DNA from: Euperipatoides rowelli
Lineage: Eukaryota; Onychophora; Udeonychophora; Euonychophora; Peripatopsidae
DNA: 10,274 nt
Assembly: GCA_003024985.2 (NCBI GenBank)
Contig: PXIH01S0013979.1
Strand: one strand, 5' to 3'
Positions 1 to 7,836 of this stretch are shown here, one piece after another; positions within the stretch are counted from its first letter, which is position 1; every line of letters starts with the position of its first letter. Under the pieces are notes generated by a model. That model ran no database searches. It was not told the origin of the DNA and saw only the letters and a program-made list of their open reading frames with translations. Position numbers and translations under genes: made by a program.

Positions 1-32
1 CTGCTATTCTTCTTGTGCATCAATCCAAGTAA

Positions 33-316
33 TAAGATAAATTTCAAACACCCAAAACAAATGCACGTAGTATATAAAATAGTATTTATTAAAAAGGAAT
101 TCCAATTATAATTTCTGGCTTATACACTATGCCGTTTTCAAGATCTTTTACATTAAGTTGGAAAAATAGATCATCATACAAATAAAATTTAATTTGTATC
201 TATTTTTCCAACTTAATGTAAAAGACTTTGAAAAAGGCATATTATTATTATTATTTTTTAATAAATACTATATTATACATTACATGCATTTGTTTTGATG
301 TTTGAAGCTTATCTTA
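33..316. mobile_element. fold-back MITE-like inverted repeat, probably TA-flanked
   Basis: The two halves are reverse complements over almost their whole length. The outer ends pair as TAAGATAA (33-40) with TTATCTTA (309-316), and TTCAAACA (43-50) with TGTTTGAA (299-306). The arms then stay recognisable through AATGCA, AGTATTTATTAAAAA and ATGCC-TTTTCAA. The inner stem, 145-171 against 198-224, is 27 bp with no mismatch, and ACAAAT/ATTTGT (178-183, 192-197) extends it into the loop. The outermost TA on each side could be a TA target duplication, as in Tc1/mariner-type MITEs, but the ends are palindromic so this is not proven. The right arm carries a short ATT microsatellite (241-255) in place of left-arm sequence. 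There is no coding capacity. Transcribed, it would fold into a long hairpin. Confidence 0.75.
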
Positions 317-395
317 GAAATAAAAGTGTTAAAAAAAAATTAAAGCACCTATTTATTTGTTTTTTGTTGGGAAGAGCACATATTACCCTTATTTC

Positions 396-495
396 TTAAA
401 AAGAGAAAATCTCTTGGGCTACTGAATTAATTTTAATCAAATTCGCTGATTGTTGTGAATCCAGTCTCCAGAAGCTACCACCAGTCGAAATATCC
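396..495 (-). pseudogene. coding-like fragment with acceptor-like upstream edge, unknown product
   Basis: I do not recognise this fragment. On the minus strand a T-rich tract ending GGGACACAG (504-496) resembles a splice acceptor. It is followed by an open frame of 32 codons from 494, beginning DISTGGSFWRLDSQQSANLI and ending at a TAA (398-396). Its base composition is less AT-biased than the surroundings, and the residue mix (G, S, W, D, Q) is more protein-like than the K/N/I/Y-rich chance frames nearby. There is no ATG. The frame does not match the phase of the candidate first exon at 2719-2725. The plus strand also has an open reading here containing CCESSLQKLPPVEISLCP, so the coding strand is undecided. 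It may be a fragment of a dispersed repeat rather than a host exon. Confidence 0.2.
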
Positions 496-499
496 CTGT

Positions 500-1023
500 G
501 TCCCAAAAATATAAATGCATAAAATAAAAATTAGTGTTAACATATTAGGTACCTATTCAAAGAGTGTATTGCACGAAGGTCTCAAGAACAAAATATGGTG
601 CCCCTCTGGCCAAAAATAGAAATAAAATTTACATGCACACAATTTGAATATAAACAAAAATTTTGCAAGTTTCAGCTAGTAAATTTACTGTATAACTATT
701 GTTTATAATACTGATTAGGCCCAATTCTACTATCTCAATCAAATATCAATACCAAAATATACCAATGTGGTTGTGAATGCCACAAATTATTTTAGTTCTA
801 AATATTCACTGAATAAAAAAGTTAAGAATAAACGAATTTCAATGTGTAATTGAAGCCGATATTTAAAATTAAATGTGCACATTGTTTGGAATAAATGGTG
901 GCACTAAAAAAAAAAATGCCCCCCAGTACCATATTAAATTTCCTGTATACAAAAATTTGAATTTTTAGACAAATTCCATTATCGCTTTCTGTTGGCAATC
1001 TTGTTAAATTTAACCCTTCCACT
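500..1023. other. AT-rich stretch with no gene seen
   Basis: I see no coding signature on either strand. The longest open frame, on the minus strand at about 822-1022, has a composition typical of chance AT-rich translation and matches nothing I know. Two patches, around 591-612 (ATATGGTGCCCCTCTGG) and 908-932 (GCCCCCCAGTACCATAT), are weakly similar when one is reverse-complemented. They may be the ends of an old, badly decayed element. Confidence 0.5.
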
Positions 1024-1090
1024 TATTAGGCCAATTTATTTTTTAAGAGTGTTAAGCGATTGGAAATTTTGACTTTCAGATGGCCTAATA
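1024..1090. repeat. small inverted repeat, 10-bp perfect arms
   Basis: TATTAGGCCA at 1024-1033 is the exact reverse complement of TGGCCTAATA at 1081-1090. The 47-nt spacer is AT-rich. There are no obvious target duplications. It may be a tiny MITE remnant or chance helped by the locally frequent TAGGCC/TAGGCT words. Confidence 0.4.
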
Positions 1091-2185
1091 TATTTCAAAA
1101 CATTTAGGAATAAACTTAAATGCCTTTTTTTAAATCAAAATTTAATCCAGATGTTAAAAATCAAAACTAAATAATTCTATCTCCAACAGAAGATACAGTA
1201 TATAGCCTATAGTAAAGCAAATTATAAAATAATCGGGAATTAAATGTTTTGCATCGAAGGTTTACCAATCTAATCTCATCATCACTTAAAGCTATCCCAT
1301 AAGTCATGGTTAACCCTAATGGTCTTTAACCTTTTTTTTACATATATTGACGGTATTAAACAGTAGGCTATAGTGGTGTATAACAATGTCTAAAGGAAAG
1401 GAAACTCGCATTTTCTTCATTATATTTCTTGTTTTGCAATATGGTTATTATTGCAAAAATGTATTTAATTAGCCTACGTATTTCATCTTTTGATTCCGCA
1501 TTCTTTCATTTTTTTGTGATGGAAGTCAAATTCATTAAATAGGCTTCCCTTAGACTTGTGATGTAATTTATAAATTTTGTTTACGTTTTGATATTTTGGA
1601 AGAGATCAACAAGTAATTTCTATTATAGACAGGGGTGGAACTTCATACAACAAAGGACCAAGTTGTAGGGCCCTAAATTTATCAAATAAAAAATAAATTT
1701 TCTTTTTTATTCAACAGTGCTATGTTGTACTTCTTTATTTATTATTCTAATTTTGTAAGCAAGTCTATAAACAAAGCTGCAAACAATATAAAAGTAGACC
1801 GGAAACTATTGATTTTGTACCTACCATTAACATTGAGTGCATACTCAAATTCACTAATGTCATTATTAATTTATTTATTTTAAGCCTTCCAGTAACTAAC
1901 AAGCGCATCTCCAAATTAAAAATGACAAAAAAAAAAAACATTTGAGAACACTGAGATTCAATAGAAATTAAAGAGAATAAATTGTGAAAAAAAAAAAAAC
2001 GTTTTGTTTAATTGGTATATTTTTTTTACTGCTTTGGTGCTTCTCAATTTTTTTTTTTTTTGCTATTAAATTAATTTTTGTATAAGCTTATTCCTTTTTA
2101 TGTTAATAAAAATGAATTATTTTTCAATAAATCAAATTAATTATATACATTTTTTTTTAATTTTCGGGGTAGTATGTAATATTAG
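1091..2185. other. AT-rich stretch with homopolymer runs, no gene seen
   Basis: Neither strand shows a credible coding frame. The stretch contains several long A or T runs (around 1927-1939, 1987-1999, 2048-2060 and 2150-2158), the last set leading into the tandem array. A GC-richer patch at 1630-1674 (AGGGGTGGAAC followed by AGGGCCC) could be a transposon end, but no partner was found nearby. Confidence 0.5.
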
Positions 2186-2479
2186 CTTTGAGGGCCTCCA
2201 ACAAAGTTTGTTGCTCGGAGCCTGTAAGCAAAATTTTGAGGCATAGAGGACCCCAACAGAGATTGTTGCTCAGAGCCTGTAAGCAAAACTTTGAGGCTTA
2301 GAAGGCCTCCAACATAGTTTGTTTCTCAGAGCCTGTAAGCAAAACTTTGAGGCNCTCAGAGCCTGTAAGCAAAACTTTGAGGCTTAGAGGACCTCCAACA
2401 TAGTTTGTTTCTCAGAGCCTGTAAGCAAAACTTTGAGGCTTAGAGGGCCTCCAACATAGTTGGTTGCTTAGAGCCTGGT
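2186..2479 (+). repeat. 56-bp minisatellite, about five copies plus a truncated one
   Basis: The word CCTGTAAGCAAAA recurs at 2221, 2276, 2332, 2362 and 2418, with a last partial copy from 2474. The steps are 55, 56, 30, 56 and 56 bases, so the unit is 56 bp. The unit contains CTTTGAGGCTTAGAG, GGCCTCCAACATAG, TTTGTTTCTCAGAG and CCTGTAAGCAAAA. Copies differ by scattered substitutions, and the first lacks about 7 bases after CTTTGAG. The 30-base step falls on an undetermined base at 2354, so that unit lacks about 26 bases in this assembly. The unit is not a multiple of three and holds no shared open frame, so it is not a coding repeat. AGCCT and AGGCT inside each unit can pair into a weak hairpin. 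Confidence 0.9.
2354..2354. other. undetermined base, probable assembly join inside the tandem array
   Basis: This is the only N in the window. It falls where the minisatellite period breaks: GAGGC runs directly into CTCAGAG with 26 bases of the unit absent. A single N as a placeholder for a collapsed repeat gap is the simplest reading, so the true array may be longer. Confidence 0.8.
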
Positions 2480-2710
2480 GAGTTACCCAATGTATGCGGA
2501 GGACAGAGGTCAGTAGCTCAAATATTTAATATTTTCCTCAATGTTAAATATTAAAATATATTTTTTAATCAAAACTGGATTTTTCTCAAACACTGGTGTT
2601 TTTTTTAAATAAATAAACAAATAGTTCTGAGCAAGCCCTCAGATCTCCCACAAGCCCAAAAATGCTGGAAATTGGTTAAGCATAGCAATAAGATGTAAAA
2701 TAGGTTATAT

Positions 2711-2735
2711 ATACTTACCAGCCATTTTTAATCAG
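2711..2735 (-). other. candidate first coding exon end: ATGGCTG followed by a splice donor
   Basis: Reading the minus strand, GATTAAAAATGGCTG leads into GTAAGTATAT. The ATG is at 2725-2723 with AAAA before it and G after it, a good insect initiation context. The donor GT is at 2718-2717, and GTAAGTAT is close to an ideal match to U1 snRNA. This would be a phase-1 intron after Met-Ala. The upstream minus-strand sequence (about 2736-2840) is less AT-extreme than its surroundings and could be a 5' untranslated exon. No acceptor with a convincing matching coding exon was found downstream on this strand, so the second exon may lie outside the window. A chance ATG next to a chance donor remains quite possible. 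Confidence 0.27.
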
Positions 2736-2959
2736 AGATGTTATGATTGTTTTTCCAGAGCCGCTTTCAAGTTTGCTTTGTAACGTTGTGTACGTGTATA
2801 GTCCGCAATAATAGCCCAACTAGTAAAAGTGGGAAACAGAATAACTATTTTATATCGTCTAAAAAAAGCCCAACTTTTGTTCCATATACTTCGAATAGTT
2901 ACATCATTAGCCATAAACTAAACATCCGACTAAACAAAATAGATAAAAAAAAATGAATT

Positions 2960-3581
2960 AGATGATTTAGTAGAACAAATTACAATTTTGGTTTGGTTTC
3001 TAGGTATGCAAACTAAAAGAGAGAGTCTGTGCTCCAACTGTTGAAGACAGTTTTTTGATTTTTTTTTTTTTTTTTTAGCGTTCAAAACTTTTATCAATAA
3101 AAGCCTGGATCTCGAAAGATGTAAAACTATTATGAATTAAATTAATCTGCTCAGAATAAATGAATGAAAAATGTTATACAACATGTTAACTATTAAAAAA
3201 TTTATTTTAATTTCATCTTTATAAAGAATAACATCAATAAATTTTATATATAAAAATCCATTTTATTTATTTCAATTCATGGCAGCTTATAGGCTATTCA
3301 TGTAGTTTGGGACAATATTTTCTAACAGTTCTACTACTACTCAAACTTTATAACTAGTCAATACAGCAATTATGCTCATAATGTATAGTAGGCTATATAA
3401 TGGGAATTCTAAAACTGGTTACAAAATATAAAAATCTAGGCCTATGGATTGGCAATAATAACTTCAATTTCCACACCAACTACATATAGTAAATTAAATA
3501 TTAAATTTGAATACATCAGGAAATCTTTTCATGTGTCTATGTTTCGGTCAGTTTTCTTATGGATGTGAATGCGATATCTAG
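2960..3581. other. AT-rich stretch with a long T run, no gene seen
   Basis: This holds an 18-base T run at about 3059-3076 and otherwise featureless AT-rich DNA. Two TAGGCTA words (3290, 3389) and one palindromic TAGGCCTA (3437-3444) occur here. The last 40 bases may belong to the LINE relic that starts clearly at 3582. Confidence 0.5.
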
Positions 3582-3964
3582 AGTGCAAGAAGAATGTTGA
3601 AAATAAAATGGACAGATTTGATCAGAAATGAGGAAAAGATGGGAAGGTGGTTATAGTTTAAAGTCTTTTGGAAGAAGTAAAGAATAGGAAATGAAAATAA
3701 TATGCCGGACATGTCTTGAGAGGATCTGCAGGAATTAGCTAGTAACAGCAATAACAAAAAAAGGGGGAAAAATGAAGAGGAAGATCAAGAAAAGAATGGT
3801 TGGATAATCTTAAGGACTGGGTTAACATCAAGCAATTCTCTGTATTAAAAAGAAGAGCCAATGATATAAATCGTTGGTGATTCATGAACATGAAACTCCG
3901 CCTCGGAGAACGCACCCCAATGTACGATGAAGCAGTCAAAAGAAACATCTTATTGAACTTATAA
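3582..3964 (+). pseudogene. LINE reverse-transcriptase C-terminal relic, broken by frameshift and stops
   Basis: Three pieces in the expected order match the C-terminal end of insect endonuclease/reverse-transcriptase LINE proteins. From 3582 in the third frame: SARRMLKIKWTDLIRNEE, the conserved RRML..WTD..RNEE block. From 3701 in the second frame: YAGHVLRGSAGIS, the GHVLR block. From 3776: RGRSRKEWLDNLKDW followed by LKRRANDINRW, the basic GRPRK-WLDNLK and R..W blocks, which end at a TGA (3878-3880). The frame then stays open to a TAA at 3962-3964. A frameshift separates the first two pieces, and a TAG, two TAAs and a TGA lie between the second and third. The catalytic YADD core is absent, so this is a 5'-truncated, long-dead copy. 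The blocks are read by eye from family knowledge; the exact clade is not determined. Confidence 0.75.
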
Positions 3965-4058
3965 ATAGCCTATCTCTTTTCAAAATATGATTTTTTCAAA
4001 GAAGTCTTAAAAAAAACATCATAGTAACTAAATTTAAATAGGAACAAAAATATTTGAA

Positions 4059-4924
4059 AATTATAGACCTATTTCTATCCTGCCTACTCTATCTAAACTA
4101 CAAGTAATTGAATTGATCTATTATTAAAAAAAATGTATTCATTAATAAAATATCAATTATTATCCCCATATCAACTTGGATTTATGAAATATAGATTTAC
4201 TTTAAATTAACTGCCTTCATGAAAGATGCGACTAATGTAAGCCTAATATCAAACGGAGAACAAATTGATGTAATAAACACTGTCCTCCCTGTACAATTAA
4301 ACAATAAAACCATAATCTTTGTCAATGATTGCAAAATCTCTTCTAAAGTACGAGATTCATATCAGATACAACTTCAAAATATATATTTTCTATCTTATGG
4401 AATGGTATGGGATATATTAAACTATGACAAATGCAACAAAATCTCTTTTTTCATATAAGAAAAACATATTCCTGGTTTATATAGGCCTACTGTAACTTGC
4501 CGTATCAAGATAGATTTCAATTGTTAAATTTAATGTCCCCAGTTCAAAATGTAGTTAAAATATTGTTTTTATGTTTAATGAGATATTAATAAATGCTAAT
4601 AGGAATGGTATCTTCTCATTGTCAGATAGATTATCCTCAAGAGGCCACTCATTTTAACTTAAAGTTCTTTATAGAAGAGAACAAAAAAGTGTGCTAATTC
4701 TATTAAACATAGATGGATAGATTTGTGGAATGATCTAACACAAGTGTTGTTAAATATTAATTCTTGTTATTCTTTTAAAAATCCTTACTTATTATCTAAA
4801 CCTAATTTTATTGATTTTGTTTTTTCTTAAATATTTTTGTTTTTAATTCTATTGTAATTTTTATGTTCTATGAACTGTATCAGAGCACTGCTCTAGATTG
4901 ATATGGAAATAAATAAATAATAAA
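4059..4924 (+). pseudogene. second LINE: reverse-transcriptase core, C-terminal domain and AAATAAAT tail, middle missing
   Basis: From 4059 the translation gives NYRPISILPTLSKLQVIELI, the N-terminal block of Jockey/CR1-like reverse transcriptases. After frameshifts comes QLLSPYQLGFMKYRFT (about 4150-4205), the GFRKGRST block. The frame 4219-4458 holds IIFVNDCKIS, where the catalytic YADD has become VNDC, and later DILNYDKCNKISFF, the L-N--K-K--F block. From 4494, NLPYQDRFQLLNLMSPVQ matches the C-terminal LP-Y--R--LLNL-TL block. SIKHRWIDLWNDL and SFKNPYLL then lead to a TAA at 4828-4830. A short 3' untranslated part and an AAATAAATAAATAATAA-type tail (about 4907-4924) mark the end of the element. 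The region normally lying between the N--K-K--F and LP-Y--R blocks is absent. The open frame 4219-4458 is a relic, not a gene. Confidence 0.72.
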
Positions 4925-4936
4925 TTGGGCATAGCC

Positions 4937-5213
4937 TATGAACTTGATAATTGTGAAATTAAAGCTGAAACTTACATCAAATTAAAGAATAGAGATTTAT
5001 TTTCACTTCCAACTTAAAACTAACCAACCAAAAGACTCTATAACATTAAAAGCTTTTAATTATCTTAAAACATTATGCTACAAAATTAATGAGTATAAAC
5101 TTATTTTGAAGATATATTTTACAATGATATGTCCTTTACTTGAATATTGCTCATCTTTACTTTGTAAATACACTCAAACTAGCACTTTCTCTTTACTTGT
5201 CAAAACAACTTAA
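4937..5213 (+). pseudogene. LINE fragment corresponding to the middle part missing from the preceding copy
   Basis: In the second frame, 4937-5017 reads YELDNCEIKAETYIKLKNRD, resembling the Y-ID---I-----Y-KDLG block of LINE proteins. In the third frame, 5025-5213 reads TLKAFNYLKTLCYKINEYKL, then ILKIYFTMICPLLEYCSSLL, then CKYTQTS. This is the widely shared LK-LY-SLV-P-LEY-S--W-PYT block. A +1 frameshift joins the two pieces, and a TAA closes the second. In a normal element this part lies between the reverse-transcriptase core and the LP-Y--R domain, but here it starts 13 bases after the tail of the neighbouring copy. No further C-terminal domain or tail follows convincingly. It is either a separate, truncated copy inserted next to the first or a rearranged piece of it. 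Confidence 0.65.
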
Positions 5214-5701
5214 AATTGACATTATATCAAGAACTCCGCATTTATTTTAATCACACTAGAACACCGCAGAACTATACTGCAACATTATTTTTGAATTAAA
5301 TCGAGATCATTTTATAACCCACCATGATCATTATTAGGGGCATTCCAAGAAAAGCACTCCATGAAGGGAATTTTTTGAAATATGTATTTTTTAAACAAAA
5401 ACCTATAGAATTGAAGTGCAAGTTAATAAGTTAAATTAATTGTATCTAAAGGGTTTTTTTTTATTATTTTTAATCTAACATGTGATCACAGTGGATTAAA
5501 AATGGCTGATCTCACTTGTTTATAATCAGACTCCAGCAAAGGTGTTTTAAAAAGCTTAAATTTTGTGTTTAATCTGAATTAAGACAAATTATTGACATTG
5601 ATTCAAAAAATATAATTATTAATTGTATTTTTAATACATTTTTAGAAGATATTTTGTTGGCTGTACCTTTTAAATTAGTTTATTATTTTGTTTAAGAAAA
5701 T
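5214..5701. other. AT-rich stretch, no gene seen
   Basis: No coding signal was found. The only structure noted is the 10-bp perfect palindrome TGTGATCACA at 5481-5490, preceded by CA so that it contains CATGTGA, a weak echo of the motif cluster that begins at 5702. Confidence 0.5.
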
Positions 5702-6558
5702 GTCCCCCACGTAACAAAAAATAGGTTATTTTTTTATTTCAGACGTACAATACTATGTTATCTATTTTTCTTGGTATTTTTTTTTCTTGAATAGGTGTTA
5801 GATAAACTCACTTCTAAAATTTGAAAACTCTCCCTGCAACCAAAAATTATTTGTAGCCTTTTCTATTCTTGTCCAACACGTGACATCACGTGGTGGACAG
5901 ATCAGTAATTAAGAGAATTATGTCCTTCTATCATTAGTAGTATCACAGTTAATTGTCAGTTACTATTTTTTAAGTCTCCAGGCTATTATGTAGGTTTTAA
6001 ATGATAAATGATTTAAATTAAATTAACAAAAAATATTCGTTTTTATAAGATTTGTATGAAATTTAAAAACACTAAGATAAGTTTTCATTTTAAGTTGTGT
6101 CTTACATAGAAATAGTTTTATAACAATTAGCAGACTTAAATTTTTTTGATATTGTCTTCCAAGTGACAGCAGTGTCCCCTATGTGACACTTACAAATTTT
6201 TTTCCCCTTAAACTCCAATATGAGGTAGACTTTATTTAAACATTAAAAGATAGAAGATAGTCTATAGAATGTTATAAAAAATATTTTTTGTGTTCATATA
6301 ATTTGTAAACTAACAGTACTTTCCATGATAGTCAAAAAAATATACAAATGGTTTTGGTGATCCGTCCCCCATGTGACACCATTTTAAAAGCAATAGTACT
6401 CAGTAATCATTAGGATTACAAATGTTTCCTTATATCAAAAAATTAACAAAAGAATGTACTTTTAGAAATGACAATTAGTTTGATGTGAAAACAAACTATA
6501 TATGTTCAGTATTCAAATATGTCTGAAAATAATGAGTCAAAGTGTCCCACACGTGACA
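5702..6558 (+). repeat. dispersed cluster of a 15-bp motif, consensus near GTCCCCCAYGTGACA
   Basis: Six direct copies are visible. GTCCCCCACGTAACA is at 5702, GTCCAACACGTGACA at 5871, GTCTTCCAAGTGACA at 6154, GTCCCCTATGTGACA at 6174, GTCCCCCATGTGACA at 6364 and GTCCCACACGTGACA at 6544. A seventh, inverted copy abuts the second (5898 down to about 5884). Spacing is irregular (169, 283, 20, 190 and 180 bases) and the DNA between copies does not align, so this is not a normal tandem array. Each copy has a GTC/TGTC left end and a TGACA right end, giving partial dyad symmetry; AGTGTC and GACACT at 6172-6191 are exact inverses. Conserved short words in decayed DNA suggest binding sites or subterminal repeats of a transposon whose transposase relic may lie just downstream. 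Function is inferred, not shown. Confidence 0.6.
5871..5898. promoter_or_regulatory. imperfect palindrome carrying two CACGTG sites
   Basis: GTCCAACACGTG (5871-5882) and CACGTGGTGGAC (5887-5898) are inverse over 11 of 12 bases around a 4-base ACAT loop. CACGTG at 5877-5882 and 5887-5892 is the canonical E-box bound by bHLH proteins, and the centres are 10 bases apart, about one helical turn. It is also one direct and one inverted copy of the local 15-bp motif. Whether any protein binds here is unknown. Confidence 0.4.
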
Positions 6559-6738
6559 GTGGAATGTTTCATTATTGTACAATACCATACAGCTTTAAAT
6601 CATCTGCATATTGCAAGATATGCATTCAGTCCATTCTCTAAACTCTGAAGGGTTTGAAAGTCATAACTTGTTCATTTTCAATCTTTTTTTACAGGTTATG
6701 GAGCATCCCTTGGAGATTAAAATGGCTATGTGTGATGA

Positions 6739-6963
6739 TCAGCGTTGGATGCTGTATGGCAGAGTGTCCTTGAGGCTCGATCTGCCTCTACATGTCGTCA
6801 CTCTGCTCAATTAGGCATCGCCAGAACATCGATTCAAAAGATTATGAAACTGGATTTAAAAATGTTTCCATAAAAGATTCAAATTAAAAAAATATGTGTT
6901 TGTAAAAGTTATTTTGTTTTATATCATTCAGACTTTTAGTGGCAACCCTGTATAAACTGCTAA
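6739..6963 (+). pseudogene. mariner/IS630-superfamily transposase relic, HTH joined to C-terminal end
   Basis: The first frame is open from 6739 and reads SALDAVWQSVLEARSASTCR, then HSAQLGIARTSIQKIMKLDL, then KMFP to a TAA at 6871-6873. STRRHSAQLGI-RTS-Q-I---L---PYKIQ is the second helix-turn-helix of insect mariner-like (DUF4817-type) transposases. The TAA stands where the tyrosine of PYKIQ is expected, and KIQ follows it. In the same frame YFVLYHSDF, a TAG and WQPCI then occur, resembling the very C-terminus of these proteins. The whole DDE catalytic core is therefore missing between about 6880 and 6900. Upstream, a T-rich tract ending ACAG (6692) looks like a splice acceptor, but the following VMEHPLEIK reading (part of the open frame 6611-6814) is in another frame and unrecognised. 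It is inactive. Confidence 0.65.
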
Positions 6964-7179
6964 AAATCAACGTACCACCATATGAATTTTTATACCGTAA
7001 TATGGACTTTGTGTAGCCAAGAGTGCGTGTTTATGGTCACAGGACAAACAGAATAAAACAAACACTCTTGTCAAAAATGATAGTTTTGTGGTATTTATTG
7101 CACATAAACTATTATTAACTTTTATTCAATGACCATTTTCATGTACAATCTTAAACATGTCGTTCATTTAAAAATTTAA

Positions 7180-7826
7180 GGGTCAAATGTAACGGATTTT
7201 TTTTAAAAAAAATTTATTATTGATTTTCAAAGATTTTTACCAAAAGAAAATTTCCACCAGAAAAAAAAAACAAAAAAAAAGTTATTTACAATTCAATTTT
7301 TAAAATAATTGTCTTTAGCTCCTCCCCCTTAAAACATTGTCCAGGGAACGCACCAGGGGAGATATTTTGTGACATCATAGGCTATAAATGAATACATCTT
7401 GCTATACTTAACTATTGAATATTTGCTATACGGTATTTGTCAGCTTAAAGCTGGAAATCATATGGTCTAAATGTTTAAATACTTGTAAAAAATCATAAAT
7501 CAAATTCACCCTTTGTACTATTATGATCCAATTTGTTTTTTTTTTTAAAAAATCAAAATAACCTTTAATACAAGTTTAACATACCTCTATTTACATGTTA
7601 AATCATTACAAAGAAAACAGCTGTAGAGACAATTTCATCATCAAATAATCTCGAACCAAAAAAAAAAAAGTGAAATCTTCAAATTGTAATCTCAGACGGA
7701 GGATAGCAAGTCTTAATTTTACCTTTAAATAATTTTTAATTATTTTTTCCAGTGAAACTTTTTTATAGTAATTATCTTTGAAAATCAATAATAACAAAAA
7801 TTAAAAAAATCCGTTACATTTGACCT
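7180..7826. mobile_element. non-autonomous DNA transposon with TTAA flanks
   Basis: GGTCAAATGTAACGGATTTT at the left end (from 7181) is repeated inverted at the right end (7825 leftwards). The outermost base differs (G against A). Pairing continues inward through TATTATTGATTTTCAAAGAT (left about 7216, right about 7790) and more weakly for another 40 bases. TTAA lies directly outside each end (7176-7179 and 7827-7830), and the match extends to TTTAA on both sides. A TTAA target duplication is typical of piggyBac-type elements, although those usually start with CCC rather than GGG, so the superfamily is uncertain. The interior has no coding frame of note. Its GC-richer patch at 7320-7365 contains CCTCCCCCTT and CACCAGGGGAG. 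The minus-strand frame at 7606-7797 is chance. Confidence 0.75.
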
Positions 7827-7836
7827 TTAAAATCTA

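Noticed and set aside
2186-2479. Regular repeats that could suggest a CRISPR array
   Set aside because: The repetition covers the whole 56-bp unit with no unique spacers, and the context is eukaryotic; it is a minisatellite.
2747-2956. Plus-strand 69-codon open frame
   Set aside because: It is rich in K, N, S and Y with no motif, and the more interesting signal in this interval is on the other strand.
3739-3948. Minus-strand 69-codon open frame
   Set aside because: It is the antisense shadow of the LINE C-terminal relic on the plus strand.
4219-4458. Longest open frame (79 codons) as a gene
   Set aside because: Its translation carries decayed reverse-transcriptase blocks (FVNDC, LNYDKCNK) in register with LINE pieces in other frames on both sides, so it is a relic.
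5481-5490. TGTGATCACA palindrome as a regulatory operator
   Set aside because: A single 10-bp palindrome in about 10 kb is within what chance allows, and no neighbouring gene start supports it.
6687-6712. Splice acceptor TTTTTTTACAG before GTTATGG as a real exon start
   Set aside because: The following reading matches nothing and the recognisable transposase frame is different; T-rich tracts ending in AG are common in this DNA.
7018-7070. Inverted words CAAGAGTG/CACTCTTG as a transposon
   Set aside because: Arms are only 8 bp with no continuing homology or flanking duplication.
7606-7797. Minus-strand 63-codon frame
   Set aside because: It lies across the right half and terminal repeat of the TTAA-flanked element; composition is chance AT-rich.
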